Assembly (NCBI GenBank): GCA_964632995.1
Contig: CAZWDL010000118.1
Location: 1-22,254, forward strand
Direction of reading: 5' to 3'
DNA length: 22,254 bases
From: CAZWDL01 sp964632995
Lineage (GTDB): Bacteria; Bacteroidota; Bacteroidia; Chitinophagales; Saprospiraceae
Within the stretch, counting starts at the first letter, position 1; each line of letters begins with the position of its first letter. Under the pieces are notes generated by a model. The model saw only the letters and a program-made list of their open reading frames with translations, was not told where the DNA came from and searched no databases. Shown here in pieces: positions 8,257 through 15,064 of this stretch. A program made the position numbers and the translations under genes.

Positions 8257-8901
8257 ATGAGTACTCTGTACGACATCCTGGAGCTTTCCCCTTCGGCCAC
8301 CCCGGAGGATATCCGGAGCGCTTTCCGCCGCCTCTCCAAACAGTACCATCCGGATGTCAACGAAGACGCCGCCTGGTCCGAACTGCAGTTTAAAGAACTC
8401 AATCACGCTTATCAGATACTCTCCGACCCAGCGCTGCGCCGGGAGTACGATCAGTCTGTTCCCGTTCCGGAGAACAAGAAAAAATACAAGCAGAGATCAT
8501 CGGAGCAGCGCTCAAATAACACGAGAAGACGAAGGGCGTCTCATGCCCCACCCCAGCGCCAATCACCATACCGCGGCTTTTTCCTGTTACTGGGGATCGC
8601 CGCTATTTTCCTGCTGGCGAAAATGTACAATCAGGAGCGCAGCAGGTATGAGATTCCCCTGTTACCCAAAGAAAGATACGGATACGAAAAAGTGGATCCC
8701 GTTCAGGTGCGGGAAAGGCTGGAACTGCTCTACCTTTATCAGGAGTTCCCTCAGTTGTTCCTGTCCGAAGATGCCCGGCAGCTCTCCAAAGCATCCCTCC
8801 CTACAGATTTTGCATCCGACCTCAAGTGCTTCCTCATGGAAGGCGATACAGCCGGATTTAACCGGTTGATAAGAAAAGTGGTGGAGAGAAATGAGAAATA
8901 G
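8257..8901 (+). CDS. Membrane-anchored J-domain (DnaJ-like, type III) protein
   Basis: Residues 3-66 are a J domain: LYDILELSPSATPEDIRSAF, the HPD signature at residues 31-33 (QYHPDVN), then FKELNHAYQILSDPALRREY. HPD is the motif that stimulates the ATPase of DnaK/Hsp70. A very basic, polar linker (about 70-106) follows, then one membrane helix at about 107-123 (FFLLLGIAAIFLLAKMY) and a C-terminal region of about 90 residues with no recognised fold. The G/F-rich segment, zinc-finger and client-binding domains of true DnaJ are missing, so this is a specialised co-chaperone that would recruit Hsp70 to the membrane. By the positive-inside rule the J domain faces the cytoplasm. The client is unknown, and the neighbours give no hint. 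Confidence 0.85.
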   Translation: MSTLYDILELSPSATPEDIRSAFRRLSKQYHPDVNEDAAWSELQFKELNHAYQILSDPALRREYDQSVPVPENKKKYKQRSSEQRSNNTRRRRASHAPPQRQSPYRGFFLLLGIAAIFLLAKMYNQERSRYEIPLLPKERYGYEKVDPVQVRERLELLYLYQEFPQLFLSEDARQLSKASLPTDFASDLKCFLMEGDTAGFNRLIRKVVERNEK

Positions 8902-8932
8902 GAAACGTAAGAAAAAAGGGGGCCTCAACCCC

Positions 8933-8973
8933 GATTATTCATGAGTTGGTCTATTACGAAACCATGAATAATC
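8933..8973. repeat. Perfect 11-bp inverted repeat between convergent genes
   Basis: GATTATTCATG (8933-8943) and its exact reverse complement CATGAATAATC (8963-8973) flank a 19-base spacer. It lies 31 bp after the stop of the J-domain gene. There is no T-run after either arm, so it is not a typical intrinsic terminator. Confidence 0.75.
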
Positions 8974-9029
8974 TGTGCTAAACCCTGCTGCCCGCCCGTC
9001 CTATTTCGCAGTCTGGCCGGTCAAGCCTT

Positions 9030-9078
9030 CCGCTTTCCGCTTTCCGACTTCCGACTTCCGACTTCCGACTTCCGACTT
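9030..9078. repeat. Heptamer tandem repeat (CCGCTTT x2, CCGACTT x5)
   Basis: Seven exact 7-bp units in a row: two of CCGCTTT followed by five of CCGACTT. The array ends four bases before the stop codon of the metalloprotease gene, in the gap between two convergent genes. Confidence 0.93.
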
Positions 9079-9082
9079 CAAA

Positions 9083-10414
9083 TCACTGCCGGATCACCAG
9101 GGTCCTATACAATTGCTTCGAATCAGAGAGGGTAAGGACATAAGCGCCCCTGGGCAGTTGACTCACATCCAGTTGCAGGAAAGTGCCGGCGGATAATACC
9201 TGAAATTTGCGCTGCAAGATCCGTCGGCCGTTTAGATCGGCCATGGAAAGTAGCGGGTGGTTCCCGTTTTCGAAAACTGGTAACTGGATCTGCAGGGCGC
9301 CCGCGGTCGGATTGGGAAAGACCTTCAATCTTTGTTGCGCCACCTGAGGTCGCTCCCTCGCCGTCAGCACCGAATTCCAGCCCAACTGTTCGAACATAGC
9401 GACAGTGACCTCTCCCGGATGATGAATGGATTCCGCACGTGCAAGCCGGGGCGTCATTAGTGCATTGGCTTCATCATCGCGGAAGGAAAATTCATCCAAA
9501 TGGGAGATGCTTGACCCTGCCTGGAAATCATTGGGAGCAAACAACTGGGGATTGGCTCCCCCATTGACCGAAGCGGCCAGGGGGCTGGCGAAGAAAAGAT
9601 TGTTATTTGTAAAGGCCTCCAGTAAAGTATCCGATGGATTGGGAAATAAATCTTCATTTACCAGCCGCTGTTCCTGCCCATTTTCCAGGTACACATCATA
9701 AACGGCGGTAAAATCACCAAAACCCAATGCCCCTAAATCTTCCTCATTTTTTCGCGCCGAAGATAGAAAGCCCAGTCCGTGCCCGAACTCATGCAGTATC
9801 ACAGATACCATATCGAAGCGGTTGATCGGCGTATTGCCGTCGAGGCCAAAGTACCAGTTGATATTCTCATTAACGGTCACCATGATATCAGCCATGGTGG
9901 TATCATTCAGTTCACGCCCGGTGATAGATTCTGCAAGAGCTACATTGTACCAGGTCTCCGGATTAACCGCCCCCGGAAAATCGCGAAACAAAGTTGTCGG
10001 GCCGGCAGAAGCCAGCGAAGTGCTTTCCAGGGAATCCCAACTTACTTCCACCCTGATGGGAACATCCGACTGCAGGGTCGTCTCCCAGATATTCGCAGCA
10101 TAGTCAATGGCATCCTGCGCCGGGGAAGGTACATCCTCATAGGTAATTTCGAAGTTAGATAACTTCTCTCCTTGCCCCCCTCCGAAATGAGAAGGCGGAT
10201 CAACCTTGGAATCCCATTCAAAGTCATTGTAATAACAGATAATCGTATCCCCCGGCCCTTCGACCTGGGCCCTCAGGGAGAAAGCAGCCAATAGGCACAA
10301 GATCATGGCTATCCAGGGAAATGCCGAAAAACGGCTGACGAAGCGATGGGCTTTATCCTCCCGTGGCTTTAGAAATGTAGGGGAAAGCATGCGCTGGGTA
10401 AATGTAATTTGCAT
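9083..10414 (-). CDS. Secreted zinc metalloprotease with T9SS type A sorting domain
   Basis: From the ATG at 10414 the protein has 443 residues. A hydrophobic segment ending in CLLAAFSLRAQ predicts a signal peptide with a long basic n-region; the ATG at 10390 is an equally possible start, and the open frame to 10546 adds a non-signal-like extension. The zinc motif is SVILHEFGHGLGFLSS, with HEFGH at residues 208-212. The metzincin third histidine is not at the usual place. A SHLDE motif about 90 residues later followed by NALMTP could supply the third ligand and the Met-turn, as in leishmanolysin-like enzymes with an insertion. The last 80 residues (LKVFPNPTAGALQIQL, DLNGRRI, LPRGAYVLTL, KQLYRTLVI) are a type A C-terminal sorting domain, so it is exported by the type IX system and probably released or attached at the cell surface. 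Substrate unknown. Confidence 0.83.
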   Translation of the reverse strand: MQITFTQRMLSPTFLKPREDKAHRFVSRFSAFPWIAMILCLLAAFSLRAQVEGPGDTIICYYNDFEWDSKVDPPSHFGGGQGEKLSNFEITYEDVPSPAQDAIDYAANIWETTLQSDVPIRVEVSWDSLESTSLASAGPTTLFRDFPGAVNPETWYNVALAESITGRELNDTTMADIMVTVNENINWYFGLDGNTPINRFDMVSVILHEFGHGLGFLSSARKNEEDLGALGFGDFTAVYDVYLENGQEQRLVNEDLFPNPSDTLLEAFTNNNLFFASPLAASVNGGANPQLFAPNDFQAGSSISHLDEFSFRDDEANALMTPRLARAESIHHPGEVTVAMFEQLGWNSVLTARERPQVAQQRLKVFPNPTAGALQIQLPVFENGNHPLLSMADLNGRRILQRKFQVLSAGTFLQLDVSQLPRGAYVLTLSDSKQLYRTLVIRQ

Positions 10415-10546
10415 AGTCAACAGGCTGAGTTTTAAGGACCAGATACACTTTTGTGTAACCCATTTACTTCCCACAGGTTGACTGCCAACAGATTTTATTA
10501 CCGGCCGATGGCGTACGGCTGTCAGAAAAAGAGCAAGGGGTATCAT

Positions 10547-11782
10547 TCAACTTTTCTCTCCCCAGATCTTCGCCAACTCTACGATCGTTTTGGCTGCCTT
10601 CTGCATGTCCTGTACGCTGGTCCATTCCTTTTTGGAGTGAAATGCGTATTCTCCGGCAAATATATTAGGGCAGGGCAGCCCCATGTGGGACAAGCGCGAG
10701 CCGTCGGTGCCTCCACGTATGCTCGAGTGAATAGGTTGTACCCCGGCACGGCGGATGGCCTCTTCCGCATAGGCGACCACCTGAGGATGCTGATCCAGCA
10801 CCTCTTTCATATTTCGATACTGCTCGGTGACGTCGAAAGTCAGCCTGGAGTGGGGATAATTTTCCATGACCGACTCGGCGATATCCAGGAGCAGGTCCTC
10901 GTAGTCCTGAAGCACCTCGTCCTTAAAATCGCGGATAATGAATTCCAAGGTCGCTTTTTCTACCGTGCCTTCCACCCGGGTCGGATGAATGAAGCCCTCT
11001 TTACCTTCGGTGGTTTCCGGCGATAATCGATCTTTGGGTAAGTTGGCCAGGATTTCTCCGGCTGTCTTAATGGCACTCTCCATTTTACCCTTGGCGAACC
11101 CGGGATGGACGCTGACCCCCTCGATGGTGATGGTCACCATATCGGCAGAGAAAGTTTCATCTTCCAGGGAGCCTAAGCGTTCTCCATCGATGGTGTAGGC
11201 AAAATCGGCGCCCAGTTTTTTCAAATCCACCTTATCCACGCCACGGCCGATTTCCTCATCGGGCGTGAACAGAATTTTGATCGGGCCGTGGGGTATATCG
11301 GGATGGCTCATGAAGTGATGCACAGCGTCCATGATCGCGGCAAGTCCGCATTTGTTGTCAGCGCCCAGCAGCGTTTTACCGCTGGCGGTGACGATATCCT
11401 CCCCTACTTTTGCCTTTAGATGCGGATGCTCCGAGGGGCGAATGACTACTGATGGGTCATCCGGCAGGACGATATTCGATCCATCGTAGTCGCGGTGTAC
11501 GATGGGTTTGACGTCCTTGCCGCTGCTGTCCGGAGAAGTATCTACATGGGAACAGAAGCAGATAACCGGCACTTCCTTGCCGGTCGTAGCGGGAATGGTC
11601 GCGTAAACGTAACCGTATTCATCCAGCTCGGCATCTTCGACGCCCATTTCCCTTAATTCCTCCACCAGCAGGCGGCTGAGATTTTTTTGCTTTTCGGTTG
11701 AAGGAAAAGTATTGGATTGCGGGTCCGACTGCGTGTCGATCTTGACGTAGCGCAGGAAACGGTCTAAGACGGTGTGTTGCAT
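10547..11782 (-). CDS. pepT: Peptidase T (tripeptide aminopeptidase, M20B)
   Basis: The 411-residue protein matches the E. coli PepT length (about 408). Dizinc ligands and catalytic residues of the M20 family are all present: CSHVDTSPD (His79, Asp81), LLGADNKCG (Asp142), FTPDEEIG (Glu176 as catalytic base, Glu177), YTIDGE (Asp199), and a C-terminal AFHSKKEW histidine. RGGTDGSRLSHMG is the conserved glycine-rich block of the family. It removes the N-terminal residue of tripeptides in the cytoplasm. The frame extends to a TTG at 11821, but the ATG at 11782 aligns with the normal family N-terminus. A palindromic element begins 41 bp upstream of this start. The metalloprotease gene follows on the same strand after about 130 bp. 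Confidence 0.95.
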   Translation of the reverse strand: MQHTVLDRFLRYVKIDTQSDPQSNTFPSTEKQKNLSRLLVEELREMGVEDAELDEYGYVYATIPATTGKEVPVICFCSHVDTSPDSSGKDVKPIVHRDYDGSNIVLPDDPSVVIRPSEHPHLKAKVGEDIVTASGKTLLGADNKCGLAAIMDAVHHFMSHPDIPHGPIKILFTPDEEIGRGVDKVDLKKLGADFAYTIDGERLGSLEDETFSADMVTITIEGVSVHPGFAKGKMESAIKTAGEILANLPKDRLSPETTEGKEGFIHPTRVEGTVEKATLEFIIRDFKDEVLQDYEDLLLDIAESVMENYPHSRLTFDVTEQYRNMKEVLDQHPQVVAYAEEAIRRAGVQPIHSSIRGGTDGSRLSHMGLPCPNIFAGEYAFHSKKEWTSVQDMQKAAKTIVELAKIWGEKS

Positions 11783-11823
11783 GAGTTGAGGTTTTATTCT
11801 TTTCAAGATAGCACTTCTCAATT

Positions 11824-12003
11824 AAGTAACCGGACATAATTATTTTACCATTAGATTGAGATGGATTTTGGGCTTAGACGAGGCGAAAAACGCAGGCATA
11901 GCCCAGCTACGGCGTCCCGCTTTTAATAAAAAAGCGGGATCAACGAAGTATAAGCCCAAAAGCCGCTCAAGATAATATGTAATTTAATTGTGTCCGGGTA
12001 CTT
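11824..12003. repeat. 180-bp palindromic, MITE-like element
   Basis: The two ends are imperfect inverted repeats symmetric about 11913/11914. AAGTAACCGGACATAATTA (11824-11842) pairs with TAATTGTGTCCGGGTACTT (11985-12003), 17 of 19 positions. TTTTGGGCTTA (11866-11876) pairs exactly with TAAGCCCAAAA (11951-11961). Similarity continues between these blocks, with small gaps. Inside is a second perfect hairpin, CCCGCTTTT / AAAAGCGGG (11916-11924 and 11930-11938). No open frame or transposase is present and no clear target duplication is seen. It may be a miniature transposable or REP-like element mobilised in trans; it lies directly upstream of pepT and could carry or shield its promoter. Confidence 0.72.
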
Positions 12004-12289
12004 GTATGGTGCAAGGTACATATCACAACTGTGAGATAGACAAAGCTTGACGAATCAGTGGACGGGTTTGTACTACGATGCAGCAGATTTGTTTATATGA
12101 TAAAATGCAAAAAGAAGTGAAAGTTCAGGGCTATCCCCAATTCTATTCATCCTACAATCAAAGTCATGAAAATCCGTGTGATCTGTGGCCTTTTTGAAAA
12201 ATTTCCCTGCCAAAGCCAGGGGGGTGAATAGTAACATTTCTTATTTCCTGTTTTAAAAAAGCGCTGCTACTCCCCAAGCAACAAATGAA
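12004..12289. other. Intergenic stretch without a convincing gene
   Basis: No supported gene lies here. The region is AT-rich. The segment near 12170-12190 (AATCCGTGTGATCTGTGG) resembles a short repeat motif I have seen scattered in intergenic DNA of many environmental bacteria. A 39-codon ATG frame (12078-12197) runs through that motif and is probably accidental. Confidence 0.5.
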
Positions 12290-12324
12290 AAGGCGCCAGC
12301 AATCCGGAGATTGTCTGGCGCCTT
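12290..12324 (-). terminator. Rho-independent terminator of glnN
   Basis: On the minus strand, 24 bases after the glnN stop, AAGGCGCCAG pairs with CTGGCGCCTT. The stem continues through CAATC/GATTG with one bulged base and a four-base loop, and TTTTC follows. This is a strong GC-rich stem with a short U-tract. Confidence 0.85.
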
Positions 12325-12348
12325 CATATGCAGAATCCTAAAAATTGC

Positions 12349-14544
12349 TTAGCGCACGAACATCATTTCGCGGTATTTCACCAGTGGCCACTCCCGGTCG
12401 TCGATCAGGTATTCGAGGCGATCGGTATGCAAGCGAATTTCGCGCATCAGAGGCAGCACCTCGTTACAGTACGATTTGGCCTGCGCGGTTGGATCCTCCA
12501 GATCATTGGCCACGCGGCGAGCCTCGGTCATTTGCTGCACCAGGTGGTTGATCTTGTTGGCATTTTCCGAGATGCGCTTCACGACATCGAGCTGTGTGGC
12601 GTAGTGCGTTTCATCCAGCCCAATGTTTTTCATTTGCGCAATATTATCGAGCAGGGACGTCTGGTATTTGAAGGCAGCCGGTAATACGTGGTTGATCACC
12701 ATTTCGCCCATGGTACGCGACTCGATCTGCACCTTGAGGATGTAGTTTTCACACATCACATCGTAGTGTGCTTCCAGTTCTTTATCAGTGAAGACGCCGC
12801 TTTCGCTAAAGAGCGTACGGGAGCGGTCAGACAGGTAGGCACCCAGGGCATCCGGCGTATTGGGCGTATTGCTCAGGCCGCGCCGTTCGGCTTCTTCCTT
12901 CCAGGCTTCGCTGTAACCATCGCCTTCGAAACGAATGGGTTTCGACTCGGTAATGTACCGCTTCAGGACGGTAAGGATAGCCGCATCACGGCTCAGGCCA
13001 TCGCTTTTCAGCACCTCCGCAACTTCCTCTTTAAAGCTTTCCAGCTGCTGGCCGACGATGGTGTTCATAATCGTCATGGGCGCGGCGCAGTTCATCGAAG
13101 ACCCCACCATGCGGATTTCGAATTTATTGCCGGTAAAGGCGAAGGGGGAAGTGCGGTTGCGATCCGTATTATCCAGTTCCAGGTTCGGAATTTTACTCAG
13201 CAGGTCGAGCACTTCTTTTACCCCTTCTGCGTCCGCCTCGATGCCGGCTTCAATGTCGTTGAGCACTTTGGTCATCGTCTCTCCAATAAAGATAGAGATA
13301 ATGGCCGGCGGTGCTTCGTTGGCGCCGAGGCGATGATCGTTAGAAGCCGAGGCGACGCTGGCGCGCAGCAGATCGGCGTGCCGGTTAACGGCCTGGATCG
13401 TATTGACGAAGAAAGTAAGAAACTGCAGGTTTTTACCAGGTTGCTTCCCAGGCGAGAGCAGGTTTTTGCCGGTATTGGTGCTCATCGACCAGTTGTTGTG
13501 CTTACCGGAACCGTTGACACCGGCGAAGGGCTTCTCATGCAGCAGCACGCGCAGCCTGTGGCGGTGAGCAATGCGGTCCATCATATCCATCAACAGCTGG
13601 TTGTGGTCGACAGCCACGTTGACCTCCTCAAACATGGGCGCCAGCTCATACTGGCCGGGGCCTACCTCATTGTGGCGGGTGCGTACCGGAATACCGAGGC
13701 GGTGACACTCCGTTTCCATGTCACGCATGTAGGCGTATACCCGCTCGGGAATCGAGCCGAAATAGTGATCGTCGAGCTGCTGCCCCTTAGGTGAATTTTT
13801 CCCCAGCAAAGTACGGCCGGTCAGCATCAGGTCGGGACGGGCGTTGTAGAGGGCTTCATCCACCAGGAAATACTCCTGTTCCCAGCCCAGGGTAGCGATG
13901 ACGTGATTCACTTGCTCATCAAAAAACCGGCAAACGGGAATAGCGGCTTTTTCCAGATAGGACTGCGACTTGAGCAGCGGCAGTTTGTAATCGAGCGATT
14001 CGCCGCCGTAGGTGACGAAAATAGTCGGAATACAAAGGGTGCAGCCCTCCCCTACTTCGAGGATGAAGGCCGGCGAGGAGGGATCCCAGGCCGTGTACCC
14101 CCGCGCCTCAAAGGTGGACCGCAGGCCGCCTCCCGGGAAGCTCGATCCATCGGGCTCCTGCTGCGCCAGTTCGGCGCCGCCGAACTCCTCGATGACCTGT
14201 CCTTCGGAGGAGATGGTGAAAAAAGAATCGTGTTTTTCGGCGGTCCGCCCGGTCAATGGCTGAAACCAGTGGGTATAGTGGGTGGCTCCTTTATCCATCG
14301 CCCACTTCTTCATGGCCGCGGCTACCAGATCGGCATCGGCGCGCGACAATTTGGACCCGGACTGAATAGCCGCTTTAACATTCAGATAAGCATCTTCTGA
14401 TAAGTATTGCCGCATAGCGGCGTCTCCGAATACATTCTCTCCAAAAAAGGAGGATATCTGATCGGAGGGAACATCCATCATTTCGAGATCAACCGCAGAG
14501 CGGCTGAAGATAGTTTCCAATGCGGAAAAACGGGAAAGACTCAT
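12349..14544 (-). CDS. glnN: Glutamine synthetase type III
   Basis: The length (731 residues) and motifs are those of GSIII, the large dodecameric enzyme typical of Bacteroidota and some cyanobacteria. The N-terminal GSIII-specific region (VFGDAAMRQYL, THYTHWFQPLTG, EKHDSFF) precedes the catalytic core: GWEQEYFLVD (about 220-229), RHNEVGPGQYELAP (about 290-303), GVNGSGKHNNWS (about 342-353) and TGNKFEIRMVGSS, which supply the glutamate-, metal- and ATP-binding residues. It makes glutamine from glutamate, ammonium and ATP in the cytoplasm. It is the last gene of a nitrogen cluster with P-II, amt and a porin, and a decayed second glutamine synthetase lies just upstream. A terminator 51 bp upstream of the start and one after the stop suggest it is transcribed on its own. 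The ATG at 14544 gives the usual GSIII N-terminus. Confidence 0.96.
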   Translation of the reverse strand: MSLSRFSALETIFSRSAVDLEMMDVPSDQISSFFGENVFGDAAMRQYLSEDAYLNVKAAIQSGSKLSRADADLVAAAMKKWAMDKGATHYTHWFQPLTGRTAEKHDSFFTISSEGQVIEEFGGAELAQQEPDGSSFPGGGLRSTFEARGYTAWDPSSPAFILEVGEGCTLCIPTIFVTYGGESLDYKLPLLKSQSYLEKAAIPVCRFFDEQVNHVIATLGWEQEYFLVDEALYNARPDLMLTGRTLLGKNSPKGQQLDDHYFGSIPERVYAYMRDMETECHRLGIPVRTRHNEVGPGQYELAPMFEEVNVAVDHNQLLMDMMDRIAHRHRLRVLLHEKPFAGVNGSGKHNNWSMSTNTGKNLLSPGKQPGKNLQFLTFFVNTIQAVNRHADLLRASVASASNDHRLGANEAPPAIISIFIGETMTKVLNDIEAGIEADAEGVKEVLDLLSKIPNLELDNTDRNRTSPFAFTGNKFEIRMVGSSMNCAAPMTIMNTIVGQQLESFKEEVAEVLKSDGLSRDAAILTVLKRYITESKPIRFEGDGYSEAWKEEAERRGLSNTPNTPDALGAYLSDRSRTLFSESGVFTDKELEAHYDVMCENYILKVQIESRTMGEMVINHVLPAAFKYQTSLLDNIAQMKNIGLDETHYATQLDVVKRISENANKINHLVQQMTEARRVANDLEDPTAQAKSYCNEVLPLMREIRLHTDRLEYLIDDREWPLVKYREMMFVR

Positions 14545-14575
14545 GTCAGCTCTAGTTTTAAAATGATTGAATCAT

Positions 14576-14583
14576 CAAAGTTA
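14576..14583 (-). promoter_or_regulatory. Candidate Bacteroidota -7 promoter box for glnN
   Basis: TAACTTTG on the minus strand fits the TAnnTTTG -7 consensus of Bacteroidota sigma-ABfr promoters and would give a short leader of about 25 nt before the glnN ATG. No good -33 TTTG is seen at the standard spacing. Confidence 0.35.
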
Positions 14584-14594
14584 ATAAATCATAA

Positions 14595-14625
14595 GAAAAA
14601 AGGCCACCTTCTATTGAAGGTGACC
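14595..14625 (-). terminator. Rho-independent terminator after the glnII remnant
   Basis: On the minus strand GGTCACCTTC, loop AATA, GAAGGTGGCC, then TTTTTT. The stem has ten positions with one T-G pair. It lies 30 bp after the stop of the glnII remnant and separates it from glnN. Confidence 0.88.
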
Positions 14626-14654
14626 GAAAGAATACCATCTATATACTCAAGTCT

Positions 14655-14832
14655 TTATACATTCACTTTTTCTTTGGTGAGATCATTGCTCTCCACCTTG
14701 CCCTTAACGGGATCCATGATGCGGGCTACGACCCGGTTTTAAATCCATTTCAGTAGTTTTTGTCTTGCTCCGGAGGTTAGGCGCCGGGCTGCAACCGTCT
14801 AACCAGATGTAATCGAATTTGAGCTTAGCCAT
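14655..14832 (-). pseudogene. glnII: Remnant of type II (beta-grasp) glutamine synthetase with internal deletion
   Basis: Read on the minus strand from the ATG at 14832, the first residues are MAKLKFDYIWLDG, then a short variable stretch and NLRSKTK. That is the conserved N-terminus of eukaryotic-type GSII (IWLDG and LRSKT blocks). After about 30 codons the match ends, and the frame stops at 14704-14706 after 42 codons. In another frame, 14738 down to 14655 reads RVVARIMDPVKG and so on to a TAA. This resembles the C-terminal ARI..VK end of GSII, where a helix closes the protein. The roughly 300 central residues, including the whole active site, are missing and the two ends are out of frame. 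A good terminator still follows. The N-terminal identification is fairly firm; the C-terminal one is tentative. Confidence 0.7.
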
Positions 14833-14851
14833 TATTGTAGAATTTAATTTT

Positions 14852-14888
14852 AAAAATAGGACCGGATAAATATGCCTTTATCCAGTCC
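14852..14888 (-). terminator. Terminator-like hairpin just upstream of the glnII remnant
   Basis: On the minus strand GGACTGGATAAA, loop GGCATA, TTTATCCGGTCC, then TATTTTTA. The 12-bp stem has one mismatch. It ends about 20 nt before the remnant's ATG, so it may be a transcription attenuator in the old leader rather than the end of a gene. Confidence 0.6.
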
Positions 14889-14912
14889 AGAATGAGCGGT
14901 ACATTTCTATTT

Positions 14913-15009
14913 TTTAAATCAGCCCGGCTCCTGCAGGTGTAAAAAGCTGCTCCACCGGAGTGGAGCAGAAAATGCATGTTACCTATGCAGGAACTAGAGC
15001 TGATTTAAA
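14913..15009. repeat. Nested 97-bp inverted repeat enclosing the porin terminator
   Basis: TTTAAATCAGC (14913-14923) pairs with GCTGATTTAAA (14999-15009), and TCCTGCA (14929-14935) pairs with TGCAGGA (14986-14992). The terminator hairpin at 14941-14968 sits in the middle. A further GCTGATTT copy follows immediately at 15010. The whole could fold into one long stem-loop in RNA or be a small palindromic repeat. Confidence 0.65.
14941..14968 (-). terminator. Rho-independent terminator downstream of the porin gene
   Basis: On the minus strand CTGCTCCAC, loop TCCG, GTGGAGCAG, then CTTTTT. The nine-pair stem is perfect. It lies about 97 bp after the porin stop codon. Confidence 0.82.
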
Positions 15010-15064
15010 GCTGATTTTTCGGTGCTTTTTGCTGTTGCTTCAAATTGAGCTGTTTCACTTTCTG

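Noticed and set aside
8933..8973. Inverted repeat read as a bidirectional terminator for the J-domain and metalloprotease genes
   Set aside because: The stem is AT-rich, the loop long (19 bases), and no T-run follows either arm.
12078..12197. 39-codon plus-strand ATG frame in the glnN-pepT gap
   Set aside because: No ribosome site or family match, and its end runs through a common intergenic repeat motif.
12688..13794. Plus-strand open frame of 368 codons opposite glnN
   Set aside because: It is a shadow of the GSIII gene; its His/Val-rich translation has no recognisable domain.
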